A DNA stretch of 64,000 nt, taken from MAG-120531 sp002378585 (GTDB taxonomy: Bacteria; Bacteroidota; Bacteroidia; Flavobacteriales; Flavobacteriaceae). Below are positions 34,643 to 42,879 of the stretch, one piece after another; within the stretch, counting starts at the first letter, position 1; every line of letters starts with the position of its first letter. The position numbers and the translations under genes were made by a program. Location of the stretch: the NCBI GenBank assembly GCA_937890575.1, contig CALADZ010000005.1, positions 14,398 through 78,397 on the forward strand, written 5' to 3'. The notes under the pieces are model-generated. The model was not told where the DNA came from and ran no database searches. It worked only from the letters and a program-made list of their open reading frames with translations.

Positions 34643-36037
34643 ATGGCTAAAACACTTTTTGATAAAGTATGGGACGCTCATGTAGTCCACTCCATAGAAA
34701 ATGGTCCAGATGTTTTGTTTATCGACAGACATATGGTGCATGAAGTAACCAGCCCGGTAGCTTTTCTGGGCCTGAAACAGCGAGGAATTCGCGTCAAATT
34801 TCCTGAGCGTACTTTTGCCACGGCTGACCACAACACCCCTACTATCAATCAACATTTACCTGTTGAAGATCCACTTTCAGCCAACCAATTGGCGATGTTG
34901 GAACAAAATGCCCGTGAACACGGAATCAGTTATTGGGGGTTGGGTCACCAGAAAAATGGAATTGTCCATGTGGTTGGACCTGAATACGGGATTACATTAC
35001 CTGGGGCCACTATAGTTTGTGGTGATTCACATACTTCCACCCATGGTGCTTTTGGAGCGATTGCTTTTGGAATCGGAACTTCTGAGGTTGAAATGGTCTT
35101 GTCCACACAATGTATCATGCAGCCGAAACCCAAAAGTATGCGTATAAACATTACTGGGTCTTTGCAAAAAGGAGTTACTCCTAAAGATGTGGCTTTATAT
35201 ATAATCAGTCAATTATCCACCTCTGGAGCCACTGGTTATTTTGTTGAATATGCTGGGCCTGTTTTTTCTGAAATGAGTATGGAGGGCCGGATGACTGTGT
35301 GCAATTTAAGTATTGAGATGGGGGCCCGTGGAGGGATGATTGCCCCAGATCAAAAGACTTTTGATTATGTTGCTGGTAGAGAATTTGCCCCTAAAGGTCA
35401 AGACTTTGATAAGGCTATGAATTATTGGTCAACATTGTATTCCGATGATCAGGCTTCGTTTGATAAAGAGTACACCTTTGATGGCGATAAAATAGAACCG
35501 ATGATCACTTATGGAACCAATCCAGGAATGGGATTGGGTATCAGTCAAAATATTCCAATGGCTCAGAGTCTAGATGGCGGTGTAGCCACCTACAAAAAAT
35601 CACTAGGATATATGGATTTTAGTGAAGGTGATGCCATGTTGGGTAAAAAAGTAGACTACGTATTCATCGGCAGCTGTACCAATGGTCGTATTGAAGATTT
35701 CAGGGCATTTGCCAGCATTGTTCGCGGCAGAAAGAAAGCGGACCATGTAACTGCCTGGTTGGTACCTGGTTCTCACCTAGTGGCCCAATCGATCAAAGAA
35801 GAAGGTTTGTTGTCGGTTTTTGAAGATGCCGGTTTTACACTTCGCGAACCTGGTTGTTCCGCTTGTTTGGCGATGAATGACGATAAAATTCCTGCGGGTA
35901 AATACGCTGTGAGCACATCAAACAGAAATTTTGAGGGAAGACAAGGACCGGGAGCTCGTACCCTACTCGCCTCTCCATTAGTCGCTGCTGCAGCTGCTGT
36001 AACAGGACACGTAACTGATCCACGTACTTTATTATAA
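34643..36037 (+). CDS. leuC: 3-isopropylmalate dehydratase large subunit
   Basis: With LeuD this aconitase-family enzyme converts 2-isopropylmalate to 3-isopropylmalate in leucine synthesis. The start at 34643 gives MAKTLFDKVWDAHVV, the classic LeuC N-terminus, and 464 residues. The frame is open further upstream to a TTG at 34562, but that extension is not conserved. Motifs: CGDSHTSTHGAFGAIAFGIG, and the three [4Fe-4S] cysteines in GSCTNGRIEDF and EPGCSACLAMNDD. The recG-leuC gap of 113 bases is the only sizeable gap before the operon. It contains TACTTTTA (34578-34585), a weak -7 candidate, and a small hairpin (34593-34618). leuD follows 9 bases after the stop. Confidence 0.97.
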   Translation: MAKTLFDKVWDAHVVHSIENGPDVLFIDRHMVHEVTSPVAFLGLKQRGIRVKFPERTFATADHNTPTINQHLPVEDPLSANQLAMLEQNAREHGISYWGLGHQKNGIVHVVGPEYGITLPGATIVCGDSHTSTHGAFGAIAFGIGTSEVEMVLSTQCIMQPKPKSMRINITGSLQKGVTPKDVALYIISQLSTSGATGYFVEYAGPVFSEMSMEGRMTVCNLSIEMGARGGMIAPDQKTFDYVAGREFAPKGQDFDKAMNYWSTLYSDDQASFDKEYTFDGDKIEPMITYGTNPGMGLGISQNIPMAQSLDGGVATYKKSLGYMDFSEGDAMLGKKVDYVFIGSCTNGRIEDFRAFASIVRGRKKADHVTAWLVPGSHLVAQSIKEEGLLSVFEDAGFTLREPGCSACLAMNDDKIPAGKYAVSTSNRNFEGRQGPGARTLLASPLVAAAAAVTGHVTDPRTLL

Positions 36038-36046
36038 TTGATTGCT

Positions 36047-36643
36047 ATGGCATACGAACCTTTCAATACCTTAACTTCAAGTGCAGTTCCTCTGCCTATT
36101 GAAAATGTAGATACGGATCAAATCATTCCTGCACGCTTTCTAAAAGCTACGGAACGAACAGGTTTTGGCGATAATCTATTTAGAGATTGGCGCTACAACA
36201 ACGACAATACCCCTAAGACTGATTTTGTGCTCAACAACCCAATTTATCAGGGTAAAATACTCGTTGGTGGTAAAAATTTTGGTTCTGGATCTTCACGTGA
36301 ACACGCTGCTTGGGCAGTGTATGACTACGGATTTAGGTGTGTAGTATCCAGCTTTTTTGCTGATATTTTTAAAAACAACTGTTTGAATATCGGTGTACTA
36401 CCCGTTCAGGTCACTCCAGAATTTTTAGTCGAAATATTTGCCGCTGTAGAATCTGATCCCCAAGCCACGTTTACTGTAGACCTACCTGCGCAAAAAATTT
36501 CAATTGACTCCACTGGTTCCGCGTGTAGCTTCGATATCAATGGGTACAAAAAAAACAACATGCTGAACGGGTTTGATGATATTGACTTTTTAATCAGTCA
36601 ATCTCAACAAATAGATGCATTTGCTGCACAATCTCCCTTGTAA
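36047..36643 (+). CDS. leuD: 3-isopropylmalate dehydratase small subunit
   Basis: This is the swivel-domain partner of LeuC. It has 198 residues from the ATG at 36047; an in-frame TTG at 36038 is less likely. Motifs: VDTDQIIPARFLKATERTGFG near the N-terminus, GGKNFGSGSSREHAAWAVYDYGFRCV (split here as GGKNFGSGSSREHAAW then AVYDYGF), and SFFADIFKNNCLNIGVLPV. All match the family. It sits between leuC and the leuA-like gene, sharing one base with the next start (TAATG), so the operon is translationally coupled. Confidence 0.96.
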   Translation: MAYEPFNTLTSSAVPLPIENVDTDQIIPARFLKATERTGFGDNLFRDWRYNNDNTPKTDFVLNNPIYQGKILVGGKNFGSGSSREHAAWAVYDYGFRCVVSSFFADIFKNNCLNIGVLPVQVTPEFLVEIFAAVESDPQATFTVDLPAQKISIDSTGSACSFDINGYKKNNMLNGFDDIDFLISQSQQIDAFAAQSPL

Positions 36644-38169
36644 TGTCCCCTAGTAAAAAAAGAACGATTGAGATTATGGACACCACCCTCAGGGATGGTG
36701 AACAAACTTCTGGAGTGTCTTTTTCTGTATCTGAAAAAAGTACTTTAGCTCAACTCTTGATCGAAGAACTAGGTGTAGATAGAATTGAAGTAGCCTCTGC
36801 CCGTGTATCCGAAGGTGAGCTTGCCGCAGTCCAAGAGATCACCTCCTGGGCACAACTACAAAACCACCTACACAGAATTGAGGTACTTACTTTTGTTGAT
36901 GGTGGAGTGTCTTTGGATTGGATGGATAAAGCGGGAGCTAAAGTTCAAAATTTATTGACCAAAGGCTCCTTAAACCACCTGACCCATCAGCTGAAGAAAA
37001 CACCTCAGGAACATTTTTCGGACATACAATGGACGATAGAACAAGCCCAATTCAGGGGAATACAAACCAATATATACCTGGAAGATTGGAGTAATGGAAT
37101 GCGCCACAGCGAGTCTTATGTATGGGACTACCTAAATTTCTTGTCCACACAACCCATCCAAAGGGTTCTATTACCAGATACCTTGGGCGTACTAACACAT
37201 CGAGAAACGTTTAGTTTTTTAGATAAAATTATCCAGAAGTACCCAGAACTTCATTTTGATTTTCATGGACACAATGATTATGACTTGAGCGTAGCCAATG
37301 TGATGGAAGCGATCCATGCAGGAATTCACGGACTGCACCTCACAGTAAATGGAATGGGTGAACGCGCTGGAAATGCCCCACTGGCCAGTGTAATTGCGTG
37401 TTTAAATGATTTCTTTCCCCAGGTAAAAACCAATATTTACGAAAAGAACCTATTTAAGGTGAGTAAATTGGTTTCCGCTTTTACGGGTATTCCCATTCCG
37501 GCCAATAAACCTATTGTCGGCGATAATGTATTCACCCAAACAGCCGGTATTCATGCGGATGGTGACGAAAAAAACAACCTCTATTTCAATGATTTATTAC
37601 CAGAGCGCTTCGGACGAAAACGAAAGTATGCCCTGGGTAAAACATCCGGGAAGGCCAATATTCTCAAGAATGTACAAGAACTTGGTTTGACCCTGAACGA
37701 TGAAGCGCTCAGAAAAGTAACGGCTCGTATTATTGAACTGGGCGACAAAAAAGAAAAAGTCACTCAAGACGACTTGCCTTACATTATCTCTGATGTTTTG
37801 GACCAAGTGACGGAACAAAAAAGAGTAAAAATTGAGTCGTACGTATTAACCCATGCAAAAGGATTAAATCCTACAGCCACTATATTGTTGCGCATAGATG
37901 ATCAGACCTTTGAATCAAGCGCCTCTGGAGATGGACAATACGATGCCTTTATCAATGCGTTAAGAGCGGTCTACAAAAAAGAGAAAAAGGCACTCCCTTT
38001 GTTGGTGGATTACGCTGTGCGCATACCGCCAGGAAGTCATTCAGATGCCTTGTGCGAAACACATATTACTTGGCTTTTTGCCGAAAAAGAATTTACTACA
38101 CGCGGCTTGGATTCCGACCAAACGGTATCGGCGATTAAAGCCACTGAAAAAATGCTCAATATAATTTAA
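36643..38169 (+). CDS. 2-isopropylmalate synthase-like / possible citramalate synthase
   Basis: This DRE-TIM metallolyase condenses acetyl-CoA with a 2-oxo acid. The 508-residue protein has IMDTTLRDGEQTSGVSFS (about 11-28), HFDFHGHNDYDLSVAN with metal-binding His, and HLTVNGMGERAGNAPLAS. The C-terminal LeuA regulatory domain (about 385-505) is present. The sequence is unlike classic E. coli LeuA in length and spacing (for example LEDWSNGMRHSESYVWDYL), and no other leuA is in the operon. It therefore may make 2-isopropylmalate, or citramalate for isoleucine, or both. Position between leuD and leuB favours the leucine route. The start overlaps leuD by one base, and leuB begins 2 bases after the stop. 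Confidence 0.85.
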   Translation: MSPSKKRTIEIMDTTLRDGEQTSGVSFSVSEKSTLAQLLIEELGVDRIEVASARVSEGELAAVQEITSWAQLQNHLHRIEVLTFVDGGVSLDWMDKAGAKVQNLLTKGSLNHLTHQLKKTPQEHFSDIQWTIEQAQFRGIQTNIYLEDWSNGMRHSESYVWDYLNFLSTQPIQRVLLPDTLGVLTHRETFSFLDKIIQKYPELHFDFHGHNDYDLSVANVMEAIHAGIHGLHLTVNGMGERAGNAPLASVIACLNDFFPQVKTNIYEKNLFKVSKLVSAFTGIPIPANKPIVGDNVFTQTAGIHADGDEKNNLYFNDLLPERFGRKRKYALGKTSGKANILKNVQELGLTLNDEALRKVTARIIELGDKKEKVTQDDLPYIISDVLDQVTEQKRVKIESYVLTHAKGLNPTATILLRIDDQTFESSASGDGQYDAFINALRAVYKKEKKALPLLVDYAVRIPPGSHSDALCETHITWLFAEKEFTTRGLDSDQTVSAIKATEKMLNII

Positions 38170-38171
38170 CT

Positions 38172-39230
38172 ATGAATCTAAAAATTGCCTTATTGGCCGG
38201 AGATGGTATTGGTCCCGAAGTAATTGACCAAGCAGTAAAAGTATCTGATGCAGTGGCCCGTAAATACGGCCATCAAATCACTTGGATGCCTGCCCTCACA
38301 GGTGCAGCAGCCATCGATGACTGTGGAGAGCCTTACCCTTTGTCTACCCACGAAGTGTGTCTTCAAGCGGACGCCGTGTTATTCGGAGCTATTGGACATC
38401 CAAAATACGACAATGATCCATCTGCCAAAGTGAGACCTGAACAAGGTCTGCTTAAAATGCGTAAACAATTGGGCTTATTTGCCAACGTACGCCCGACCTT
38501 TACATTCCCCTCCCTCATCGATAAATCACCCCTTAAAAGAGAGCGAATTGAAGGAACAGATCTTGTTTTTTTAAGAGAATTAACTGGGGGAATTTATTTT
38601 GGAGATAAAGGACGTACAGACGGAGGAAACACTGCATATGATCACTGTGTGTATACGCGCGAAGAAGTGCAAAGACTCGCCAAAAAAGGGTTTGAACTAG
38701 CCATGCAACGCTCTAAAAAGTTGTGTTGTGTAGATAAAGCCAATGTGCTTGAAACCTCTAGACTTTGGAGGGAAACCGTTCAAGCGATGGAAAAAGATTA
38801 TCCCGAGGTAACAGTGAGCTATGAATTTGTGGATGCTGTGGCCATGAGATTAGTGCAGTGGCCTAACAGCTATGATGTATTGATTACAGAAAACCTCTTC
38901 GGTGATATTTTAACGGATGAAGCATCAGTAATATCAGGTTCTATGGGGCTCATGCCTTCCGCCTCTATTGGGTTAAAAACATCTTTATTTGAACCAATTC
39001 ACGGATCATATCCTCAAGCGGCAGGAAAAGACATCGCTAACCCACTGGCTACTGTATTGTCAGCTGCTATGATGTTTGAGGATGCCTTCCAGCTGAAAAC
39101 TGAAGCTCAAGCCATTAGAGATGTGGTGAATAAGTCATTGGCGGAAGGTATCGTCACCGAAGATCTTTCCGATGGGGGGAAAAGCTATAAAACCTCTGAG
39201 GTAGGAGATTGGCTGGCAGCTCATGTATAA
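38172..39230 (+). CDS. leuB: 3-isopropylmalate dehydrogenase
   Basis: This NAD-dependent oxidative decarboxylase acts on 3-isopropylmalate in leucine synthesis. The 352-residue protein starts with KIALLAGDGIGPEVIDQAVKV. It contains RELTGGIYFGDKG (substrate Arg and Tyr), CVDKANVLETSRLWRE (catalytic Lys), LITENLFGDILTDEASVISGSMGLMPSA with the metal Asp residues, and the NAD-site EPIHGSYPQAAGKDIANP. It is the last gene of the plus-strand leu operon and is followed 10 bases later by a strong hairpin shared with the convergent ilv operon. Confidence 0.97.
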   Translation: MNLKIALLAGDGIGPEVIDQAVKVSDAVARKYGHQITWMPALTGAAAIDDCGEPYPLSTHEVCLQADAVLFGAIGHPKYDNDPSAKVRPEQGLLKMRKQLGLFANVRPTFTFPSLIDKSPLKRERIEGTDLVFLRELTGGIYFGDKGRTDGGNTAYDHCVYTREEVQRLAKKGFELAMQRSKKLCCVDKANVLETSRLWRETVQAMEKDYPEVTVSYEFVDAVAMRLVQWPNSYDVLITENLFGDILTDEASVISGSMGLMPSASIGLKTSLFEPIHGSYPQAAGKDIANPLATVLSAAMMFEDAFQLKTEAQAIRDVVNKSLAEGIVTEDLSDGGKSYKTSEVGDWLAAHV

Positions 39231-39240
39231 ACGAATAAAA

Positions 39241-39271
39241 AAACGGCCCTGTTAAGGGCCGTTTTTTTTTT
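39241..39271. terminator. Bidirectional terminator between the leu and ilv-gapN operons
   Basis: A perfect 10-bp stem, AAACGGCCCT (39241-39250) with AGGGCCGTTT (39255-39264) and loop GTTA, is flanked by a T-run on the right and an A-run on the left. It can therefore end transcripts from both strands. leuB ends at 39230 and gapN at 39270, inside the T-run. Confidence 0.88.
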
Positions 39272-40853
39272 ATAATAAGTAGTCGGTGTGAAGAAAGTTT
39301 GACCCCCTTTCGTCCAAAATAGACTTTAAGATTTGATTGTTGTATTCATTGTCTTTGGAGGCTACAAAAGTCCGGATTGAGAAAGAGCGCAAAGCATCAT
39401 GCACACTTAAGGTAGCTACCGCAGAGTCTTTACGACCTGTAAATGGATACATATCAGGTCCTCTTTGGCAGGAGGAATTAAGATTAACCCGGCAGACTAA
39501 ATTGACTAACACATCTACTAGTGGGCTTAATGTTTGGGGATCTTGACCAAAAACACTGACTTGTTGGCCGTAAGGTGACTCAGCCATATCATCTAATGGG
39601 GTATGAATATCCGTAAAGGGTACGATGGGTACTACTGGACCAAATTGCTCTTCATGAAATACCCGCATTCGGTGATCTACAGGAAACAGTACTGCCGGCC
39701 AAATAAAATTAGAAGTTCGTTCTCCCCCTTTCACATTGAGAATCTTCGCTCCATGGGAAACAGCATCCTCAATAAGCCCATGAATATAATCTGGTTTATC
39801 CACTTCAGGGAGCGGGGTTAAAAACACCTTTGGATCCCAGGGATTACCAAAAATTAATTCATCAACTTTTTTAGAAAATTTTTGATTGAATTCTTCCGCA
39901 ATATCTTCGTGTACATAGATAATTTTCAACGCTGTGCAACGCTGTCCATTAAATGATAGACTTCCGGCTACACATTCGGATACGGCTAAATCTAAATCGG
40001 CATCGGGTAAAATAATGGCTGGATTTTTGGCTTCAAGTCCTAAAACCAAACGCAATCTATTCTTCTTGGGATGAATTTCTTGGAGCGCATTGGCCGAAGT
40101 ACTGTTTCCGATTAAAGCCAATACATCAACTAGACCAGACTTCATCATAGGTGATGCCAATGTTCGTCCCCTGCCAAAAACAATGTTAACTACACCTGGA
40201 GGAAAACAACTAGCAAAGGCTGCTAATAATGGAGCCATGAGTAATACCCCGTATTTAGCTGGTTTAAAGATCACCGTATTACCCATCATAAGCGCAGGGA
40301 TCAGTAAAGCAAATGCCTCATTTAAGGGATAATTATAAGGCCCTAAACAGAGAATAACTCCTAAAGGACCTCTTCGGATTTGCGCATAAACTCCTTCATG
40401 TCTGTGGAAACGAGCCGCATCACGATCCATGTTTTTGTATTCCTCGATGGTATCATGGATGTAAACTATGGTTCGGTCAAATTCTTTTTGAGCGTCGGGA
40501 AGTGATTTCCCAATTTCCCACATCAGTAATTTCACAATTTCTTCCCTTTGTTGAAGCATTAAATCGGTGAATTTCTTCATCGCTTTAATGCGCTTCAAAG
40601 GTCTCATGGTGGGCCACAAACCTTTGCCTAAATCATAGGCTGCCCGGGCTGCATGAAGCGCCTCCATTCCAGCCTTTTCATCGATATCAGGGATGCTTCC
40701 CAAATAGGTTTTATCCCCCTCTTGGGTTGACGAAATAGTTGAGTTTACTTCAATAACAGGGCCATTCCACCTTTTGATTTCACCGCCGACTAAATATTGA
40801 TTTAGTTCTAAGGGGTGATGGATACGAAATGGTTCTGGAATGAATTGACTCAT
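39270..40853 (-). CDS. gapN: NADP-dependent glyceraldehyde-3-phosphate dehydrogenase (GapN-type aldehyde dehydrogenase)
   Basis: GapN oxidises glyceraldehyde-3-phosphate directly to 3-phosphoglycerate and makes NADPH. The 527-residue protein has the ALDH core: FKPAKYGVLLMAPLL (cofactor Lys), GLEAKNPAIILPDADLD (Glu), and SLSFNGQRCTALKIIYV (catalytic Cys). The C-terminal segment SSCQRGPDMYPFTGRKDSA, then LSVHDALRSFSIRTFVA, is typical of the GapN/ALDH11 group and not of other ALDHs. The ATG lies 9 bases after the ilvC stop on the same strand, so it is the last gene of the ilv operon. This neighbourhood suggests NADPH supply for IlvC; that link is inference. Confidence 0.87.
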   Translation of the reverse strand: MSQFIPEPFRIHHPLELNQYLVGGEIKRWNGPVIEVNSTISSTQEGDKTYLGSIPDIDEKAGMEALHAARAAYDLGKGLWPTMRPLKRIKAMKKFTDLMLQQREEIVKLLMWEIGKSLPDAQKEFDRTIVYIHDTIEEYKNMDRDAARFHRHEGVYAQIRRGPLGVILCLGPYNYPLNEAFALLIPALMMGNTVIFKPAKYGVLLMAPLLAAFASCFPPGVVNIVFGRGRTLASPMMKSGLVDVLALIGNSTSANALQEIHPKKNRLRLVLGLEAKNPAIILPDADLDLAVSECVAGSLSFNGQRCTALKIIYVHEDIAEEFNQKFSKKVDELIFGNPWDPKVFLTPLPEVDKPDYIHGLIEDAVSHGAKILNVKGGERTSNFIWPAVLFPVDHRMRVFHEEQFGPVVPIVPFTDIHTPLDDMAESPYGQQVSVFGQDPQTLSPLVDVLVNLVCRVNLNSSCQRGPDMYPFTGRKDSAVATLSVHDALRSFSIRTFVASKDNEYNNQILKSILDERGSNFLHTDYLL

Positions 40854-40862
40854 AGTTTAAAT

Positions 40863-42338
40863 TTAGACGATTGGTTTCATCGCAGTCATGGAGGCACGCA
40901 ACCTGGCTCCTACCTGCTCAACCGGGTGTTGACGAATTACCGCATTAATGGCCACTAATTTTTGATTAGGAACACTATTGTCGCGCTCTTTACCAAAGGT
41001 AGCACCAATTACATCAACATCAATTTTTTGCATGAAATTTTTGAGTAATGGCTTACACGCGTGATCAAAAAGATAACATCCGTATTCAGCTGTGTCTGAG
41101 ATTACGCGATTCATTTCAAACAACTTCTTACGCGCGATTGTGTTGGCGATTAAAGGTGTTTCATGTAGTGACTCATAATAAGCAGATTCAGCAATAATTC
41201 CAGAATCAGTCATAGCTTCAAAGGCTAACTCTACTCCAGCGCGAACCATAGCTACCATCAATACACCTTGATCATAAAATGTTTGTTCACTGATGTGTTC
41301 TGATGTAGCTGGTGTTTTCTCAAAAGCAGTTTCCGCAGTTTGGGCCCTCCAGGTAAGCAGATTTTTATCTTCAGCAGCCCAATCTTCCATCATTGTTTTG
41401 GAAAAATGACCACTGATGATATCGTCCATATGCTTTTGAAACAATGGACGCATAATTTCTTTTAATTCTTCAGATAGTTCAAAAGCCTTGATCTTAGCAG
41501 GATTGGACAAACGATCCATCATGTGGGTGATTCCCCCATATTTGAGTCCCTCTGTGATGGTCTCCCAACCGTATTGGATCAATTTGGATGCATAGCCGGG
41601 ATCAATGCCTTTTTCCACCATCTTGTCAAAACAAAGGATGGATCCAGTTTGAAGCAAGCCGCATAAAATAGTTTGCTCTCCCATTAAATCAGATTTCACC
41701 TCAGCGACAAAGGAAGATTGTAACACACCAGCTTTGTGACCGCCTGTGGCCACTGCATAGGCTTTTGCTTGAGCCAAACCTTTGCCTTCAGGATCATTTT
41801 CTGGGTGGACAGCAATAAGGGTAGGAACACCAAAACCTCGTTTATATTCCTCTCTTACCTCCGAACCAGGTGATTTGGGGGCAACCATAATTACGGTAAG
41901 GTCTTTTCGGATCTGAGTACCTTCTTCGACGATATTAAAACCATGAGAGTACGATAAAGTAGCCCCTTTTTTCATCAAGGGCATCACGGCCGATACAACC
42001 GCCGTATGTTGTTTATCAGGAGTAAGGTTGATCACCAAATCCGCTTGAGGAATTAAGGTTTCATAGTTCCCTACGGTAAATCCGTTTTCACTTGCTTGAA
42101 CAAATGAAGCACGTTTTTGAGCAATTGCCTCATCTCTCAATGCATAGGAAATATCCAGACCACTGTCACGCATGTTTAATCCTTGATTTAAACCTTGTGC
42201 TCCACAGCCAATAATGACGATTTTTAACCCTTTTAAAGCTTCTACCCCATCGGTGAACTCAGAGGTGTCCATAAATCTGCATTGTCCTAACTGGGCCAAT
42301 TGTTCTCTTAGCGAAAGTGTATTAAAGTAATTGCTCAT
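40863..42338 (-). CDS. ilvC: Ketol-acid reductoisomerase, class II (long form)
   Basis: IlvC isomerises and reduces acetolactate or acetohydroxybutyrate with NADPH to make valine, leucine and isoleucine precursors. At 491 residues it is the long E. coli-type enzyme. The Rossmann start is KIVIIGCGAQGLNQGLNMRDSG (about 36-57, glycine loop GCGAQG), followed by SYALRDEAIAQKRASF, whose Arg and Ser fit NADPH use. The helical knot half contains SDLMGEQTILCGLLQ, with the metal Asp and Glu, and a second, duplicated knotted domain including ISDTAEYGCYLFDHACKPLL. It sits one base after ilvN and 9 bases before gapN. Confidence 0.97.
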   Translation of the reverse strand: MSNYFNTLSLREQLAQLGQCRFMDTSEFTDGVEALKGLKIVIIGCGAQGLNQGLNMRDSGLDISYALRDEAIAQKRASFVQASENGFTVGNYETLIPQADLVINLTPDKQHTAVVSAVMPLMKKGATLSYSHGFNIVEEGTQIRKDLTVIMVAPKSPGSEVREEYKRGFGVPTLIAVHPENDPEGKGLAQAKAYAVATGGHKAGVLQSSFVAEVKSDLMGEQTILCGLLQTGSILCFDKMVEKGIDPGYASKLIQYGWETITEGLKYGGITHMMDRLSNPAKIKAFELSEELKEIMRPLFQKHMDDIISGHFSKTMMEDWAAEDKNLLTWRAQTAETAFEKTPATSEHISEQTFYDQGVLMVAMVRAGVELAFEAMTDSGIIAESAYYESLHETPLIANTIARKKLFEMNRVISDTAEYGCYLFDHACKPLLKNFMQKIDVDVIGATFGKERDNSVPNQKLVAINAVIRQHPVEQVGARLRASMTAMKPIV

Positions 42339-42339
42339 T

Positions 42340-42870
42340 TTATTTTTTTTGGTTGATGGTGTTTAATATAGTACTGATCGGCATGGCTTCTTTGGAAACA
42401 GCTATGCGTCCTGAACGGACAAACTGCCTGATGCCAAACGGCGTTAGTGATTCGTGAAGTTCATCAATTTCATGACGTCTTCCTGTTTTTGATATCACAA
42501 AAAACTCTCTAGAAACCGTCACTATTTGCGCGTTGCTTTCCTTGATGATGTTTTGGATTTGTCGTTCGTCAAACAACAAATTTGAAGAAATTTTAAATAA
42601 GGCAGACTCTTGGTAAATGATCTCCTCATCTTGGTGACTAAATACTTTAATCACTTCTACTTGCTTTTCTATTTGTCCTACGATGTTTTCAACCCATTTT
42701 TGGGTAGTATTTACCACAATCGTAAACTTAGACACCTGAGGAATTTCGGATGGTGAAACATTCAAGCTCTCTATGTTAATGTGCCTTTTAAGAAAGATTC
42801 CCGAAATTCGGTTTAACATTCCTACCTGATTTTCCGAATATACGGAGATGGTGTACCACTTGTTTTCCAT
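42340..42870 (-). CDS. ilvN: Acetolactate synthase regulatory subunit
   Basis: This small subunit makes the IlvB enzyme sensitive to feedback by valine and raises its activity. The 176-residue protein starts with an ACT domain, WYTISVYSENQVGMLNRISG then IFLKRHINIESLNVSPSE (about 5-45), whose Gly and Asn residues form the effector site. A C-terminal ALS_ss_C-like domain follows (KISSNLLFDERQIQNIIKES, FVISKTGRRHEIDELHESL). It is longer than E. coli IlvN (about 96 residues) and similar to IlvH-type subunits. It lies 9 bases after ilvB and 1 base before ilvC. Confidence 0.94.
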   Translation of the reverse strand: MENKWYTISVYSENQVGMLNRISGIFLKRHINIESLNVSPSEIPQVSKFTIVVNTTQKWVENIVGQIEKQVEVIKVFSHQDEEIIYQESALFKISSNLLFDERQIQNIIKESNAQIVTVSREFFVISKTGRRHEIDELHESLTPFGIRQFVRSGRIAVSKEAMPISTILNTINQKK

Positions 42871-42879
42871 AATCTTTAA

